Below, piece after piece: positions 10,223 through 21,567 of a stretch of DNA of 64,000 nucleotides. Position 1 is the first letter of the stretch; the number at the start of each line of letters is the position of its first letter. The stretch spans positions 310,001 to 374,000 of the forward strand of contig BEDY01000010.1 of assembly GCA_002335605.1 (NCBI GenBank), given 5' to 3'. The translations under genes were made by a program, and so were the position numbers. This DNA comes from Prillingera fragicola (lineage: Eukaryota > Basidiomycota > Tremellomycetes > Trichosporonales > Trichosporonaceae). Under the pieces are notes generated by a model. It ran no database searches. It was not told the DNA's origin and saw only the letters and a list, made by a program, of their open reading frames with translations.

Positions 10223-11692
10223 ATGCCCACCGAGTCTATGAACGCTAGCCCCTCGGGTGGGGGTCCATCGCTGCCCCCACCGGCTGCACTCAAGTGCACA
10301 ATGTGCGGGGCAGCGTCCCTCAGCCCCGTCGACGGCGTAGTCATTCTCGGCGAAGAGATTGAGCGTGTTTGCGCCTCGTGCGTGCGCGCAAGTTGTGCCG
10401 AGGTCCCACCCACCGGACTGGGTCTCGACGGTCTCACGGGTCTCAGCGCGCGTCTCGCCAGTCTCTCCACTGACCGCATGGTCTGCAGCGAGCCTGTAAT
10501 GATTGATCTCGAACGCCTGCACGCTCGCCAGCAGCACGCTCGGCGCGGCAGCAGTGCGCGCGCCTCATCGCCCCCGGTCACATGCTCATCCAACGCCCCC
10601 GGCTCGGTAGGCATCCCCATGCCGGCTGTGCGCGAGCAGGAGACCGCTGTCGGCGAGCCCACCACGTCCATGTCGCTTCCATCGTCTCACGCTGCGCCGT
10701 GGGCTACTGCCCAGGCAGCGCAAGCGCTTGCTGTGCCTGCGCCTGGGGCAGTTACTCCACCAGACTCGACCAGATCGCAGGCCGACGCACCGCCCAACCC
10801 GCTTCTCGACGTTGGGCGTCTGCGTCAGCGCTCTGTCGGGCGCGGCTGCCTCTACCCCGGGTCCATCTTTCGTGGCTCTCAGTCCAGCGGCCGCAACGCG
10901 TACCAGGTGGAAGTGCGCATTCTCGATGTCAACTTTGACAATTCGACCTTGTGCGGCTACCTCTCCATCGAGGGCCTCACCGAGGCGTACCCGCACCTCA
11001 CGACGTTTTTTGACGGCGAAATCATTGGACCCAACTATGGCTTTGTCACGGGTACGCGCTACGGCGCAAACGAGTCGCACGACATGAGCCACTGGGAGCG
11101 GTTCGACCAGTTCCGCCGCCCGTCGACCAAAGCCGACATCATCAACCCGGGCATGCTCTTCCGCGACCCTCTGCCCGACACGGCGCGCGGCGAGACATAC
11201 AGCCGGGAGCGCGACTTTGTATTTTTGCGTATCAAGGAACGCTTTCTTGTCCCCGACCACCACAAGCGCGACATTAACGGCGCAAGCTTTGCAGGCTTCT
11301 ACTACGCCATGGTCGACATGTCGCCGACGTTGCAACAGGACGACGTCGTCCCGTCCTCGCCCGTGCTGTCAAAATCGCCCAAACCCGTCATCCGCCGCCT
11401 GTCCTCCGTCGGCCCGAGGCCAGACATGCCCCGCCGCCAATCGACGTCGGCGCCAAACGACTCGCCCCGCCGCCCCTCAGTCTCGGCGGGCCGGCCCAAC
11501 GCCGCCCGCCGCCAGAGCTCGTCGCGCCCCGGCCCGGCCCCGCGCGCAGCCACACTCCGTGGTGTAAGTCCCCACCCTGTTACACAGCTAACGCCGCAGT
11601 ACTACTTCCACTCGCTCAACAACGAGCCCTTCCAGGAACTGTCGCTCGTGCACGAGCCCTCGCACAGTGCCGGCGCGTTCGAGCTCCGCTAA
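10223..11692 (+). CDS. GID4: Gid4/Vid24-type substrate receptor of the GID (CTLH) ubiquitin ligase
   Basis: Gid4 recognises N-terminal proline degrons, such as those of gluconeogenic enzymes, and brings them to the GID E3 ligase. The beta-barrel domain covers the middle: LYPGSIFRGSQSSGRNAYQV, a VRILDVNFDNSTLCGYLSI strand pair, FFDGEIIG, and the WERF/FRRP region. It ends with ASFAGFYYAMVDMSP and, after a Ser/Arg/Pro-rich insert, YYFHSLNNEPFQELSL. The N-terminal 170 residues are low-complexity apart from a CTMC...CASC pair that could be a small zinc site. A 36-nt intron (11564-11599: GTAAGT, branch CTAAC, CAG) lies in frame and has no stop. Without it the product is about 477 aa. An earlier in-frame ATG at 9998 exists, but the sequence between looks untranslated. 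Confidence 0.9.
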   Translation: MPTESMNASPSGGGPSLPPPAALKCTMCGAASLSPVDGVVILGEEIERVCASCVRASCAEVPPTGLGLDGLTGLSARLASLSTDRMVCSEPVMIDLERLHARQQHARRGSSARASSPPVTCSSNAPGSVGIPMPAVREQETAVGEPTTSMSLPSSHAAPWATAQAAQALAVPAPGAVTPPDSTRSQADAPPNPLLDVGRLRQRSVGRGCLYPGSIFRGSQSSGRNAYQVEVRILDVNFDNSTLCGYLSIEGLTEAYPHLTTFFDGEIIGPNYGFVTGTRYGANESHDMSHWERFDQFRRPSTKADIINPGMLFRDPLPDTARGETYSRERDFVFLRIKERFLVPDHHKRDINGASFAGFYYAMVDMSPTLQQDDVVPSSPVLSKSPKPVIRRLSSVGPRPDMPRRQSTSAPNDSPRRPSVSAGRPNAARRQSSSRPGPAPRAATLRGVSPHPVTQLTPQYYFHSLNNEPFQELSLVHEPSHSAGAFELR

Positions 11693-11951
11693 CTCTGCAT
11701 CTCATCGATACACCTAGACGGCCTCTTCCGCATGTGTCTGCATGTGTTCGCATGAGCGGTTTCAAGCACGTTGTCTCCCCTTCCAGACCTTGTCCCAAGT
11801 CACAAGTTATACAGTCTCTACCCGTTGTTCAGTATCCGCCTCCCCGTCAAGACAAGTCGTTGTATACCACCCACCCATCTGCGAGCCATTTGTAGTGTTT
11901 GTACATGCTCGTGCGATGCAGACATAGACCACCCAAACACTACGCACGGCG

Positions 11952-14246
11952 CTAAGTCTTGCGCCGAAACCACTCCTCCAACCCAACCTCGACGTCGTGC
12001 CAGAAAAACTCTGTCGCGTCCGCCCCAGTCCGCCGCGGCAGGGCGTTGACGACGTCAAAAATCTTACTGGGCCGCACGCCGTATTGCGCCGCGAACCGCG
12101 CGATGCGCGCTTGGAACTCTGCTTTCACCTGGGCGACGCGCTGCTGGCCCGCCGCGACGCGTTCGGCGCGTTGGGCCGGGGAGAGGATCTCGGGGGCTGG
12201 GGCTGGTGTGGACGTGGAGGCAGCCGCAGGGGCCGCGGCGGGGGTGTGCGGCCGGGAGGGGGGGAGGGTCGCTGTTGCGTTTACTGTTGCTAGGGCGCGG
12301 GTCGGGCGATCCACTGACTTGCGGCAGGAGGCGGACCATGCAATCTCGTCGGCTACTGTGCGCCGAGGGTTGGGTCGGGGCGAGGTGACAGGTGCGGGGT
12401 GGGAGGGGGAGATGGGCTGCGCGAGAGGTGGTGCGACTGGGGCAACAGCCGGGTCCTGAGGCTCGGAAACGCGCGGGCGCTTCGACACTGGCGTAGGCGT
12501 CGTTATCGTCGTTGTCGTCCCCATCGGTGCTGCCGGTGCTGGCTCTTCAACTGCCGCGGGCTTGACGGGCGACTTGGCTTTGATCGCGCGGAGGCGGTCC
12601 TTGAACCCGCTCAGGAGGGCTTGAGTCTCCTCGCCGTCTATTTGCATTGCGTCGGCATCCTTCGGTGTCTCCTCTTCGGGTGCTGGTTGCTCAACGGCCA
12701 CGGGGGCGTGGGCTTCGGGCTCAACGACAGGTTGAGGGGCTGGCTCTGCCACTGCAGCAGGCGCTGGGGGTTCCCCGACAGCCGACGTTGACGCGACGGT
12801 CGTCACGGTCGAAACGACAGCTTGGGCCTCTATCACAGCAGCCGGTACAGTAGTAACCTCCGGTGCGGCCGTTGCTTGCACCGGCTCCGTGCGAGCCAAC
12901 GAGAATGGTGCAGCTGCACCCTCCTTTTCCCCAGCCTGCCGGCGAGCCGCCTCCGTGCGTGCATTCCGTCCCAGCGTCGAGCCAACGACCTTGGCCTTTG
13001 GAGCACGCTGCACCGTGACAGAAAGCTCGTCGTCATCGAGGTTGACGAGTTTGCGCTTCAGTCCCTCAGCCTTGTCGTTTCTCGCTCTACTCGGCCCAGC
13101 CTGAGGCGCGGCAGCTGCGCTCTTGCGCTTCTCTTTTTTCGCAGCCCGCTCCTGCTCCATTTCCGTCAAGAGCTGCTCATCGATGCCTTGGGCAATAAAC
13201 CGCTGCACTCGACGCGTAAAAGTCGCGCTGTTCTTCTTGAACCGCTCGTGCCACGATTGGGCCGAATGCCGCTCTGCTGTCGGATACGTCGCCGCTCGCA
13301 AGCACTGCAATGTCAGCTGGATTTAGCGACAGAATGTACCATAATCTCGTATGTCTTGCGGCTGCCCCACGACCCGCCAGGATGAAAGACGGCCAAGTAG
13401 CGAAGAAGAAAGTCGTCGTCGTGTGGCGTGTAATCCACTCGAGGGCTGCAAATCAGCATTTCCACCTGTCACAGCAACGTACATTCCAGTCGGCCGTCCC
13501 GGCCCCCGCTTCCAGTCCGGATCGGCGATCTCCTCCACAAAGCTGTCCTCACGCTGCCGCCGCGCCTCGTCAGCCCGCGCACTCGCCGAGCTCTCCTGAG
13601 TGATGAACACGTGCCCCGACGACTGGGGCTGCTGGACGTCGTGGGCAGTCGCAATGATATCCTCGATCCAATCCCTTTCCTCAATCCTCTGCCAGTCCCG
13701 TCCATGCTTCTGCCTCTCCCCCTCGATAGTCTTCTTGAAAAAGTTGGTCTCGCGGTCAACGACCAGCACATCCGCCTGGCCGCGCTTATCGACAATAACG
13801 GCCCCGATGGCAGCCAGCTTGTCCGCGAGCGACTGGCGGATATCCTCCGGCTGGCCCTCGCGCGGCCAGCGCTTGATGTTGAGGCTGATCCACACGCGGA
13901 GCGGCGCGTCGTGCTGCTGCGCGTTCAGGAGCTTGGGGTGGAGCGGTGGCAGGGGCGTGTCGGGGTCTACGCGGGTTTTGGCGATGGCGCAGGCTGCGAG
14001 CCAGGTGTAGGGAGCGGAGGGAATGGGGGAGGACGTGGATGGCTGGGACGCTGCTGTTGCGGGATGGGTGAAGATGATTGTCGCTTCTTGAGGCGTTGCC
14101 GCAAGCGTCGCGCCGAGTGACTGGAGGTGTTAGTTGAGTTGGGTGTATGAGCCTACCTCTGCTGCTAGACCCAGAGCCCTGGTTAGAGCTGGTTCAAAGT
14201 GATTGTCTGCAAAGGCGATCCTGTCTCCTTGTAGAGGGGCTGCCAT
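11952..14246 (-). CDS. RAP1: Rap1-like telomere/shelterin protein (two BRCT-like segments, Myb, C-terminal RCT-like)
   Basis: Four exons were resolved: 14246-14157, 14120-13483, 13445-13340 and 13304-11952. They join in frame to 728 aa. An N-terminal BRCT-like unit (residues about 8-90) contains FEPALTRALGLAAE and ends TWLAACAIAKT. A second unit runs from VWISLNIKRW to DWIEDIIA. After a linker, a Myb domain of Rap1 type is split by intron 3: VDYTPHDDDFLLRYLAVF, then HSAQSWHERFKKN. The HxxQSWxxRxxKN helix is the Rap1 signature. A 330-residue Pro/Ala-rich linker leads to a helical end (YGVRPSKIFDVVNALPRRTG) that could be the RCT protein-interaction domain. Known Rap1 proteins bind telomeres directly or through partners. 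The family call rests on domain order and the Myb helix; the RCT assignment is weaker. Confidence 0.72.
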
Positions 14247-14640
14247 CGTGGGAGGATTGGTGCAAAGGCGAAGAGGAGAGATGGATGATGCGACTGAAGG
14301 TGTGGTTTGTTGACCGTGCCTAGCCTCCACCCAGGTCGACCACCAACAAATCCACTTTCCCACGCTCATTCTCTCACCAAACTCATCCTCTTGCCGCACC
14401 ATGACTGATAAAGGAACGTAATTCATCCACTCATGAAGCTACAGTTCCTTCCTTCTGAAGTCTGTGAGATAACAAGCGCAAGCAAGAGTGACGGACGGAA
14501 TTAGGGTTTGCTGTAAATACGGAAGGGGTTAAGAAGAGACGAGAGAACAAGACACGGACCACCCCACCAGCAAGCATTGTTTGACCAAGAACAATCAAAG
14601 CAGGCCCACTCTTCAGTGGAGACTGCAAAGTCCTGAACAC
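14247..14640. other. Intergenic, promoter of the Rap1-like gene
   Basis: About 390 bp between the Rap1-like start codon and the stop of the GPI-protein gene, both on the minus strand. It must hold the 3' UTR of the latter and the promoter of the former. No further signal was recognised. Confidence 0.5.
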
Positions 14641-15504
14641 TTAGACGAAGAGGACAGCACCGACAATACCAGCCGCAACGGCGTTGACAGCGACGGCAAC
14701 ACGCCCAGCACCAGACCCCCCGGTGGCGGACGGAGTAGCCGAGCCGGTAGGCTTGACCGTGCCCGAACCCGATCCCGCACCGGCCGAGCCGCCCGCGGTG
14801 GTGGTGGGCTGGACGGTGTTGAGCGACCCGGGGGCCGAGGTGCCCGCCGCGGTGCCGGGGGCGGCGGTCGAGCCTCCGCCAGCTCCGGCGGTGGGGCCAG
14901 CGACCGACGAGGTGAGACACGAGAGGTCGCCGCTGCCCTGCTGGATCTGGCCTGTCAGCTTGTGCGTCCGTCAGTGGCTTACGGTGATAGGAGCGGACCA
15001 GATGGAGGCACCCTTGGCATCGACAATCTTGAGGGTGATGTAGGTTCCTGCTCGTGTGAGTGGCCATCCAGCACTGCAGCCATCGGGTATACTCACCGCC
15101 CTGGAGGTTGACGACCCAGGTGTGCTGGTTGCCCGTGAGGCCCTTGCCAATAGTCACGAGGTCTGCACTCCCAACCTCACCGCCGCGGATGGCCGACCTG
15201 CCAGTGTGAGCTGCCATTGCGGGGTCGTGGACGGTGGATGCGACTCACAGGATGTAGGGAGCGGTACCGCCCGACCAGGTGATGAGGGTGGGCTCTGGAT
15301 GGTCAGTGCTGAGGGTCGCAGCGGGACCGCGGCGGCGACTGGGGTGCTGGATGGGGTAAGGCTACTCACGGCAGGGGGTCAAGGCCGTCTGCGGCTGTCA
15401 GTCGTCTCCATGTGGTGGGCACTCACGGGGGTGATGATGGTGAACGACTGGGCGGCCACGGTGATGGCGGCGGCGAGAGAGAGGAATACCTTTGAGAGCA
15501 ACAT
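14641..15504 (-). CDS. Kre9/KNH-type Ser/Thr-rich GPI-anchored cell-surface protein
   Basis: Six short exons are inferred. The N-terminus has a signal peptide (LLSKVFLSLAAAITVAAQ). It is followed by a single Ig-like Kre9/KNH domain: FTIITP, then ALTPCQPTLITWSGG across a 19-nt exon (15370-15388), TAPYIL, LTGNQHTWVVN, YITLKIVDAKG and IWSAPIT. Then comes a Cys-containing segment (LSCLTSS), a Gly/Ser/Thr/Ala-rich stalk and a C-terminal hydrophobic tail (VNAVAAGIVGAVLFV) typical of GPI attachment. Stop TAA is 14641-14643 and start ATG 15502-15504. Proteins of this class sit at the plasma membrane or wall, and some affect beta-1,6-glucan. The exact substrate is unknown. Length is about 210 aa. Confidence 0.82.
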
Positions 15505-16821
15505 GGCACAGAGGATGCGGCGAACGGGGCAGACAAAGGTGCTAGACAGAGATGGATGGCAGATGGAAGAGTCAATCGTGATAGCGTGCAGAAAGAGATC
15601 CGAGTGGGCATGCATCATGGGGACAGCAGAGGAGCGGGCCGTGTGGCTGGCGTCCGACAGCAGTGAGCAGCAGGAGCAGAACTGGTGGCGAAGAGATAAA
15701 GTGGGCCGGGGTGGCACGCAGCCAGACAGACAACCTCAAAGCCATGCGCGTGATCCTTTGCCGAGAACAGCCAACCTGCCCCATACGGTAATGTGCCTAG
15801 TACAAACGCGCGGACTGAAGACATTGCATGCATGTTCCTAGGGCTGCAGACGAGCAGAGGTCGCAGAAGAGCAAGATGCAGCTGGCGAACAAGGTCCCGT
15901 GGCGTCGGTCGGTGCCTAGCACCTACCTGCCAAGCATCATCGGAATGACATCGTCGTCCAGATCACTTCATCCTGCATCGTCCATGTGCCATGAGATCCT
16001 GGCTTCATGGCCATGGTGTATAGCACAGCTTCAGGCGCTAATCTAAGCCAGTCGCGCACGCCGTGTGCAGTGGAGCAGCTGCGCACAATGTATGTACTCT
16101 CGCCCGCAATCGGCCGTACAACCCAACTCAAGGAGGTCCGTGGTCCGGCGGGAAAGCTCGCATTGTCATTTCCAGGACATGCACTGCAGGGCTGCCTGTG
16201 CCCCGTCTTGGCCCTCCTGGCCACTCGGCCGTTCGGCGGACAAAGTGTCGGATCCTGGCGGGTGGCGGGGGCTTCCACCGAACCAAACAAACTCTGGCTT
16301 GGCTTGCACGGCCTTGCTGACTGCGGCAAAACGATGACATGGAATTGTGTGGATTGAGTAGATGCTGACTGCGCAGTCGCTGGATCTGTGTGCGATGCTT
16401 GATCTCGTTGGTCCACATGCTCACTGGACGTCGTGCGTGCTGCCAGCCTGCGGGGTGGTCAGGTGACACAAGAGTGCGGATGGTCGATTGCTGTTGCGGG
16501 TGGGAACTTATGGGACGATGACACCTGACCACTGGCTACGACGTACGTTGGCGTTTAAAGTTGTAAAGCAGGCGCGTCGGTTCAGGTCATGTCATTCATG
16601 TTCTCAGACCGTCATGCTATCGTTAAACTCGAGGAGACAACGCTTCCTGGGGTGGGCTGGCGAACCGCATTATTACAAAGGCAACAGTCTGTGGGCGCGC
16701 GCGCCATGGGATACAACAGGACAGTGCGTGAAGGAAAGAAAGAAAATCGCCCGTTCGAACCGCCGAGAATAATGACCGGTGACGAGCTTCTATCGACAAA
16801 ACGTCTCTGTCAATGCACGCA
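15505..16821. other. 1.3-kb intergenic region without a recognisable gene
   Basis: It lies upstream of the GPI-protein gene and downstream of the DUF1776 gene, both minus-strand. Open segments on both strands (for example 15937-16416 minus and 16007-16357 plus) lack any domain, convincing splice pattern or codon-use signal. A TTCGAAC heptamer near 16755 was checked as a tRNA B box and rejected. Confidence 0.45.
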
Positions 16822-18361
16822 CTAAGCGGTGGCACTGCTGCGTGGGGCGAACAGGCGGCCGAGCACCCAACGGCCAAGGAAACGCACGATCCCCGTCCCG
16901 GGCGTGGCATTGACGATGGACGAGACGAGGGGGGCCAGGCCGGCGTGATGACGAGTGCGTGGGTACCGGTCCTCGATTGCGCGGCGCACGCACGAGTACA
17001 CGAGCGCGTCGTCTACTGCAAAGATGCGTGCGAGGAGGCGGATGCGGGAGGTGAGGGCGTCGTCGCGGACGACGACAGCCTTGTTGTTGCCCGGGTATGT
17101 GTTGGCCGCCAGGGCCTTATCGGTGTCGCTATCGCCACTTGACGAGCGCAGATGCATGGGTCCAACCATGCGTGGTGACATGTGGCCTGGTTGTCAGCCA
17201 CGCATGACAGCGAATCACTCACCAACGACGATTTCGCACACATCAATACCCGTGCTGCCCAGCTCGGAGCGCAAGAGCTTGGCCGTCTCTGCCCTTGCCG
17301 CAGCGATCATGCGAGACGCGCCAGCGAATGCGCCAAAGACGTCTCCGGGCTCGACGTCGTTCACGCTCCCACTAGTCTCAACAAACAGGACCCGTCCGCG
17401 CGTGCCCCCCACACCTCGGGGGCAAGCGAGCAAGTCTCCTAGCGCGCGGACGACGGATAGCGGGTCCACAACGTGTGACCGATACATGGCCATGAGGGCG
17501 TCCTCATGGGCGCGTGCGAGTGCCGAGGGCGGAAGCGTAGGCAGTGTTTCATGATAGAGTGGTGGCGAGTGGAGGGCAGGTGGCGTATCGGGAGATAAGG
17601 GTGTGGGACGGATGGCGGCGGGGGCGGCACACACGATGGCCACCAAGGCTAGCCCATTTTCACGACAGTAGGCGCGCACAGTCTCACCTGCGTGTGTGAA
17701 CCGTCCGTTGCGCTTGGATGGCGAGGGCGGGTGGTTGTACGCTGCGGTCGATAGATGGACGTCGCCACTGTCGTCAATCACCACTGGGACCACGGCGCCG
17801 GTGTGGCCCGGGTCGCGCGCTTGGAGGCGTTTCTGGACAGTCGACCAGGAGAGCAAGAGGGACGACAGCGGGGCTGCAGTGTGGGCAGAGCCCGGCAATG
17901 GCGAAGCGACAGGCACAAAGGGGAAGACGGTGTAGCCAGACTTGGCGAGCCGGAGCGTGAGAGATTGGCCAGTGGCTGCGAGCGTTAGTATGGGAAACGT
18001 AGGCTAGCTTACGATCAGCTGCACCGACTACGACGACGGCGAGACCAGCTCCGCTATCGGTGCCTCGTCGTACTGGGTCTGCGCGCACAAACTCGCCCAC
18101 GCCAATGGTGCCGAGGGTTGCACGGACATAGTCGTTGACAAGCGACGCGGTGGCCTCGAGGGAGAGGGAGACGAGTGCGGTAATATCCTGGGAGAGGGAG
18201 AGGAGTGCACTGGCAGAGGTGGCTGCGCGGGATGAGGGGACTAGCGATAAGGGTGGTGAGTGTGGTGGCCGTGGTGGTCCGTGCTGAATGAGCTGTTGGT
18301 GGTTGTGGTGGTGGTGGTGGTAGTGGTTGTGCTTGTTGTCCATGTCGATAGCGGACGGCAT
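16822..18361 (-). CDS. DUF1776-family protein (fungal, Rossmann/short-chain-dehydrogenase-like)
   Basis: Three exons give about 485 aa. The N-terminus is low-complexity and His/Asn/Pro-rich, followed by helices (SLEATASLVNDYVRATLG) and a Rossmann-like opening strand (AGLAVVVVGAADR). Next come, after an intron at about 18013-17973, TGQSLTLRLAKSGYTVFPFVP and the middle region with VVPVVIDDSGD, RAYCRENGLALVAIV and RVLFVETSGSV. The last exon begins HMSPRMVGPMHL after an intron near 17223-17187 with branch CTGAC. The order fits the fungal DUF1776 family, which resembles short-chain dehydrogenases but has no proven reaction. I see no clear YxxxK catalytic pair. Start ATG is 18359-18361 and stop TAG 16822-16824. 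Confidence 0.68.
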
Positions 18362-19148
18362 TGTGGGATGAGAGTGTGACGTTGGAAGAGGGAGAGGGGT
18401 GCGCCTTAAGAGGATCCCATGTTGTGCCAGAGGAGAGAGTGGTTGTGTGTGATTGTGTATGATAAAGGATGCGGGATACAAAGTATTGAATTGCGGCTGT
18501 TCAAGACACACGACAGCGGCGACGGCGACGACGAGAGGGATGCATTGGGTGTGGCTCTCGGGATCCGTAGAATGGGTCCCGACCTTTTGGCCCTTGTGCC
18601 TCTCTCTTCCTACTGCTGCATGCAATGTACGATGGGAAACAGCAGTCTTCCTGCTCTGCGTCTCCTGCTGCTGCAGCTGCTGCCCGGCCCAGCCCCCTAT
18701 CGCACTCTCGGCTACCCTGGAATTCACACCGAGCCGCGCGTACTCTTGCACCGTATCCGGGCAATCGGGTAGGACATTGGGTGACTACTTCTGCTACTGC
18801 TACTGCTGCTACCGCACATGCACAGTCGTGCTCAAAGGGTTGCAAGCATCCAAGTCTGTCTGCAGACCACGCGTGGGAAAGAGTGTGAGCATATGAGCAT
18901 ACACCTCGGGACGAAGAGAGCGGGGAGAGAGAGAGTACCGGCATAGATGCCGACTGATAGTAGTCACCCCTGCTCTCCCACGGTGGACAGAATGACAATA
19001 TTATGATTACGAGCATCGGGTGAGCAGCTGCTGCTATCGGGTGAACAACATTCCACATAGCCCCACTCGTCAAAAGTCTACCTCTCTCTCCGAGCACACT
19101 GACTGACAGCATCTCACTCATCTACATGATCCACTCCACTTTGCCACC
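18362..19148. other. Divergent promoter region between the DUF1776 and F-box genes
   Basis: About 790 bp between two start codons facing away from each other. It contains CTG/CAG-rich microsatellite-like stretches around 18655-18685 and 18785-18815 (CTGCTACTGCTACTGCTGCT type). No gene was recognised; open segments on both strands here are driven by these simple repeats. Confidence 0.5.
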
Positions 19149-21185
19149 ATGAAACCAGACCCACTCCAAAGCCTCGGACACGACGTCTTTGTCGAAGTCC
19201 TCTCCCACCTCCCACCCCGAGACCTCACTACAGCCGAGCTAGTGTGCCATGCCTGGCGAAACTGCGCACTCGCCTCGTCCTCGGCCCTCTGGCACCAGCT
19301 CTGCATTAGGGCACGGGTAGAGCCAGATGACCTCTACGCGTGTGAAGCATTAGCAGCGACCGGCAGGTGGCCAGTTGACGAGCACGACCGCCGACCCATT
19401 GCTGCAGACATTTACCGTCTGCTGTGTACGCCAGACCACTGGGGCCAGGAGCGCTCCAATAGTGCCACTCCCCTCATCACTCCACAGATAGGTACTCGCG
19501 TCAACTGGCGCTATGTCTGTGAGTACTAGCTGCTGGCTCAACCTGATAACGTAGACGAGGAGCATGTGGCACTCCAGAACGCCTGGCACCGAGCCCAAGC
19601 CCGACTCCGCTGGATCACTCCTCCGCACAACACGGTGTGGCGTATCAAGTCGGTCTCGGAACAGAACACTCTATACTGCACGTCTCGACACAACGGCCTC
19701 GTCGTCGTCGACCGCAACACGTCTCTGCCCTTGTTTGAAATTTCCGGTCTCGACAGCTATGCCCACCTCGAAGCCGGCCGGGGGTTTGCCTGCTTCAACC
19801 GACCGGGAATGGTCGACCCGGGCATCGGACTGAACGAGGATCCGCTCAGCAACGAGGCGCTAGAGGTGTGGCGAACGTCGGACGCCCGGAAGCGCGCGAC
19901 GCTTCCGCGCCTGGGGAAATCGGCCTTTGCGGAGAGTGCCACCTCGTTTACGCACAGAGACACGTTCCGGCCCAACGACCCCAGCTCGCCCCTGCCGAGG
20001 GGTCATCTCGAGCACTACCGGACGCTCCAGCCGCCAGTCCGTTGCCATGCCTTCCGGCTGCACGTGGACGGGGCTGATTCACCGACACCGCGGGCGGTGG
20101 TGGCGGCGGCGGGAAGCTCGGCAGTGTTCATCTGGCACTTGGAGGAGGACGCGCCGATGGACAAGATTGACCGTACGTGGGAGGATATTGGTAGAGCCAA
20201 CGTGAGTCGCATCGTTTACTAGGTCTGACCTCGCAGTATATTGAACTCGATGACCACTTTGTGTTTGTCTGTCTCGAGAGGCAGATGCACGTCTACTCGC
20301 GCGAGACCAAGCGACACATTGTCTCCTTCCCGCCCATCCGATCCGTTGCACGCGACGCAGCAGCAGTGGCCGTCCCGCTCTCGCTGGCCGAGGACTTTAA
20401 GGCCATCCCAGATCTCGAGCGCAAGGCTAGGGGAGAAAAGAAGAATCAAAACGGTATCCCAGCGCCTATCGGAAGGGCACACGTTACCGGTGCTCTGCGC
20501 GGCGAGCCGGGCTTTGACGAGGCTATCGCCCGCGGAATCGAGCGACACCCACACCGCGTCCGCTTTGACCGGCCCGAGGATATCGAGTACGAGTTCACCG
20601 CGTGCCACTATACCTCAAAGCACCTCATTTGCACGACCAAGATTGGCGCAGTTTTCGTGATTGAAAACTATGTCGACGCATTTCTCGCCCTGCAGAGTGT
20701 GCCGGCCGAGGAGCGCGCCGCGGGCGTTGCCGCCAGCACGCTCATTATCGGCCTCGCGACGCCGATCCGCCAGCTCACGACGTACCGCGACCACATTATT
20801 CTGTGCTCGGTGAGTCGACACTGGTCGTTTCTTACTAACCGAAAGACATTCAACATTATCGTCCTGGACAGCAACGACATTCCCGAAATCCCCACTGCTG
20901 ACACCCCGCACGACCCACCGATGCTCCGCGCCCACGTCCTGCTCGGCAACCACCCGCAGGGCATGAACCGCTCGTCATGCATCCAAGCCGACGCGCGGTC
21001 GCTGTACGTCACCTACTACGCTACGGGCCAGATGGAGGCGATTGGGACTACGGACGATGGCGGAGTCGGGTTCCCTCCGCATGGTGAGTGCTGCTGTGGG
21101 ATGCAGTGCTGACGGTGTAGAGGCTGTTGAGGGGCTCGGTGTTTGTGTCAAGGTCTGGACGTTTGGGAACGATGTCGTCAGTTGA
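19149..21185 (+). CDS. F-box protein with a large C-terminal domain
   Basis: The N-terminus carries a clear F-box: DPLQSLGHDVFVEVLSHLPP, LTTAELVCHAWR and LWHQLC. F-box proteins dock to Skp1 and act as substrate receptors of SCF ubiquitin ligases. Four introns are inferred: after YV near 19519-19553, near 20203-20236, near 20810-20846 and near 21083-21120. The remaining 500 residues alternate short strands (NGLVVVDRNTSLPLFEI, AVFIWHLEED, FVFVCLERQMHVYSRETKRHIVSF, KIGAVFVIENY). This suggests a degenerate beta-propeller, but no WD motif is strict. The last exon encodes EAVEGLGVCVKVWTF and ends TGA at 21183-21185. The degradation target is unknown. Length is about 630 aa. Confidence 0.82.
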
Positions 21186-21567
21186 CTTGGCCGCGGATGG
21201 GTTGGATAAGGTGGTGTAGAGGATGTAACGAGTGCAGCAACCCGTGCACTGGCTCAGCCACACTCGTACTCTCTTACTGCGTACTCACCTGTCGTTTCTT
21301 CACGGCATGCTCCACACCTACACATTTGTGTATCTCTAACGCAGATACGCAGCGAAGCCGCAGGGTGACGCTGCCCAGCAACGCACAGTGTGTGATGCAC
21401 GGACACTCCTCCCTGTCGGCAACGAGGTGCAACGTGTGAACAAGCCACATGTCGATGCTTCCAAACGTGCCCAACTCGTCCATGACCATTGCTCCTCCTT
21501 TGGCCAATGGACGCACCAACTCCTGTTACTTGTTACTCATCCATTACTCACACCACCAAATCGCATA
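21186..21567. other. Intergenic, F-box 3' end to SUR7-like start
   Basis: About 380 bp between two plus-strand genes. It must hold the F-box 3' UTR and the promoter of the SUR7-like gene. No further gene signal was seen. Confidence 0.5.

Noticed and set aside
16740..16830. Possible tRNA on the minus strand because of a GGTTCGAAC string
   Set aside because: The bases flanking the loop do not form a T stem, and no acceptor or anticodon arm was found.
18295..18345. GGT/TGG simple repeat
   Set aside because: It lies within the DUF1776 coding exon and encodes a His/Asn-rich stretch near the N-terminus; no independent feature.
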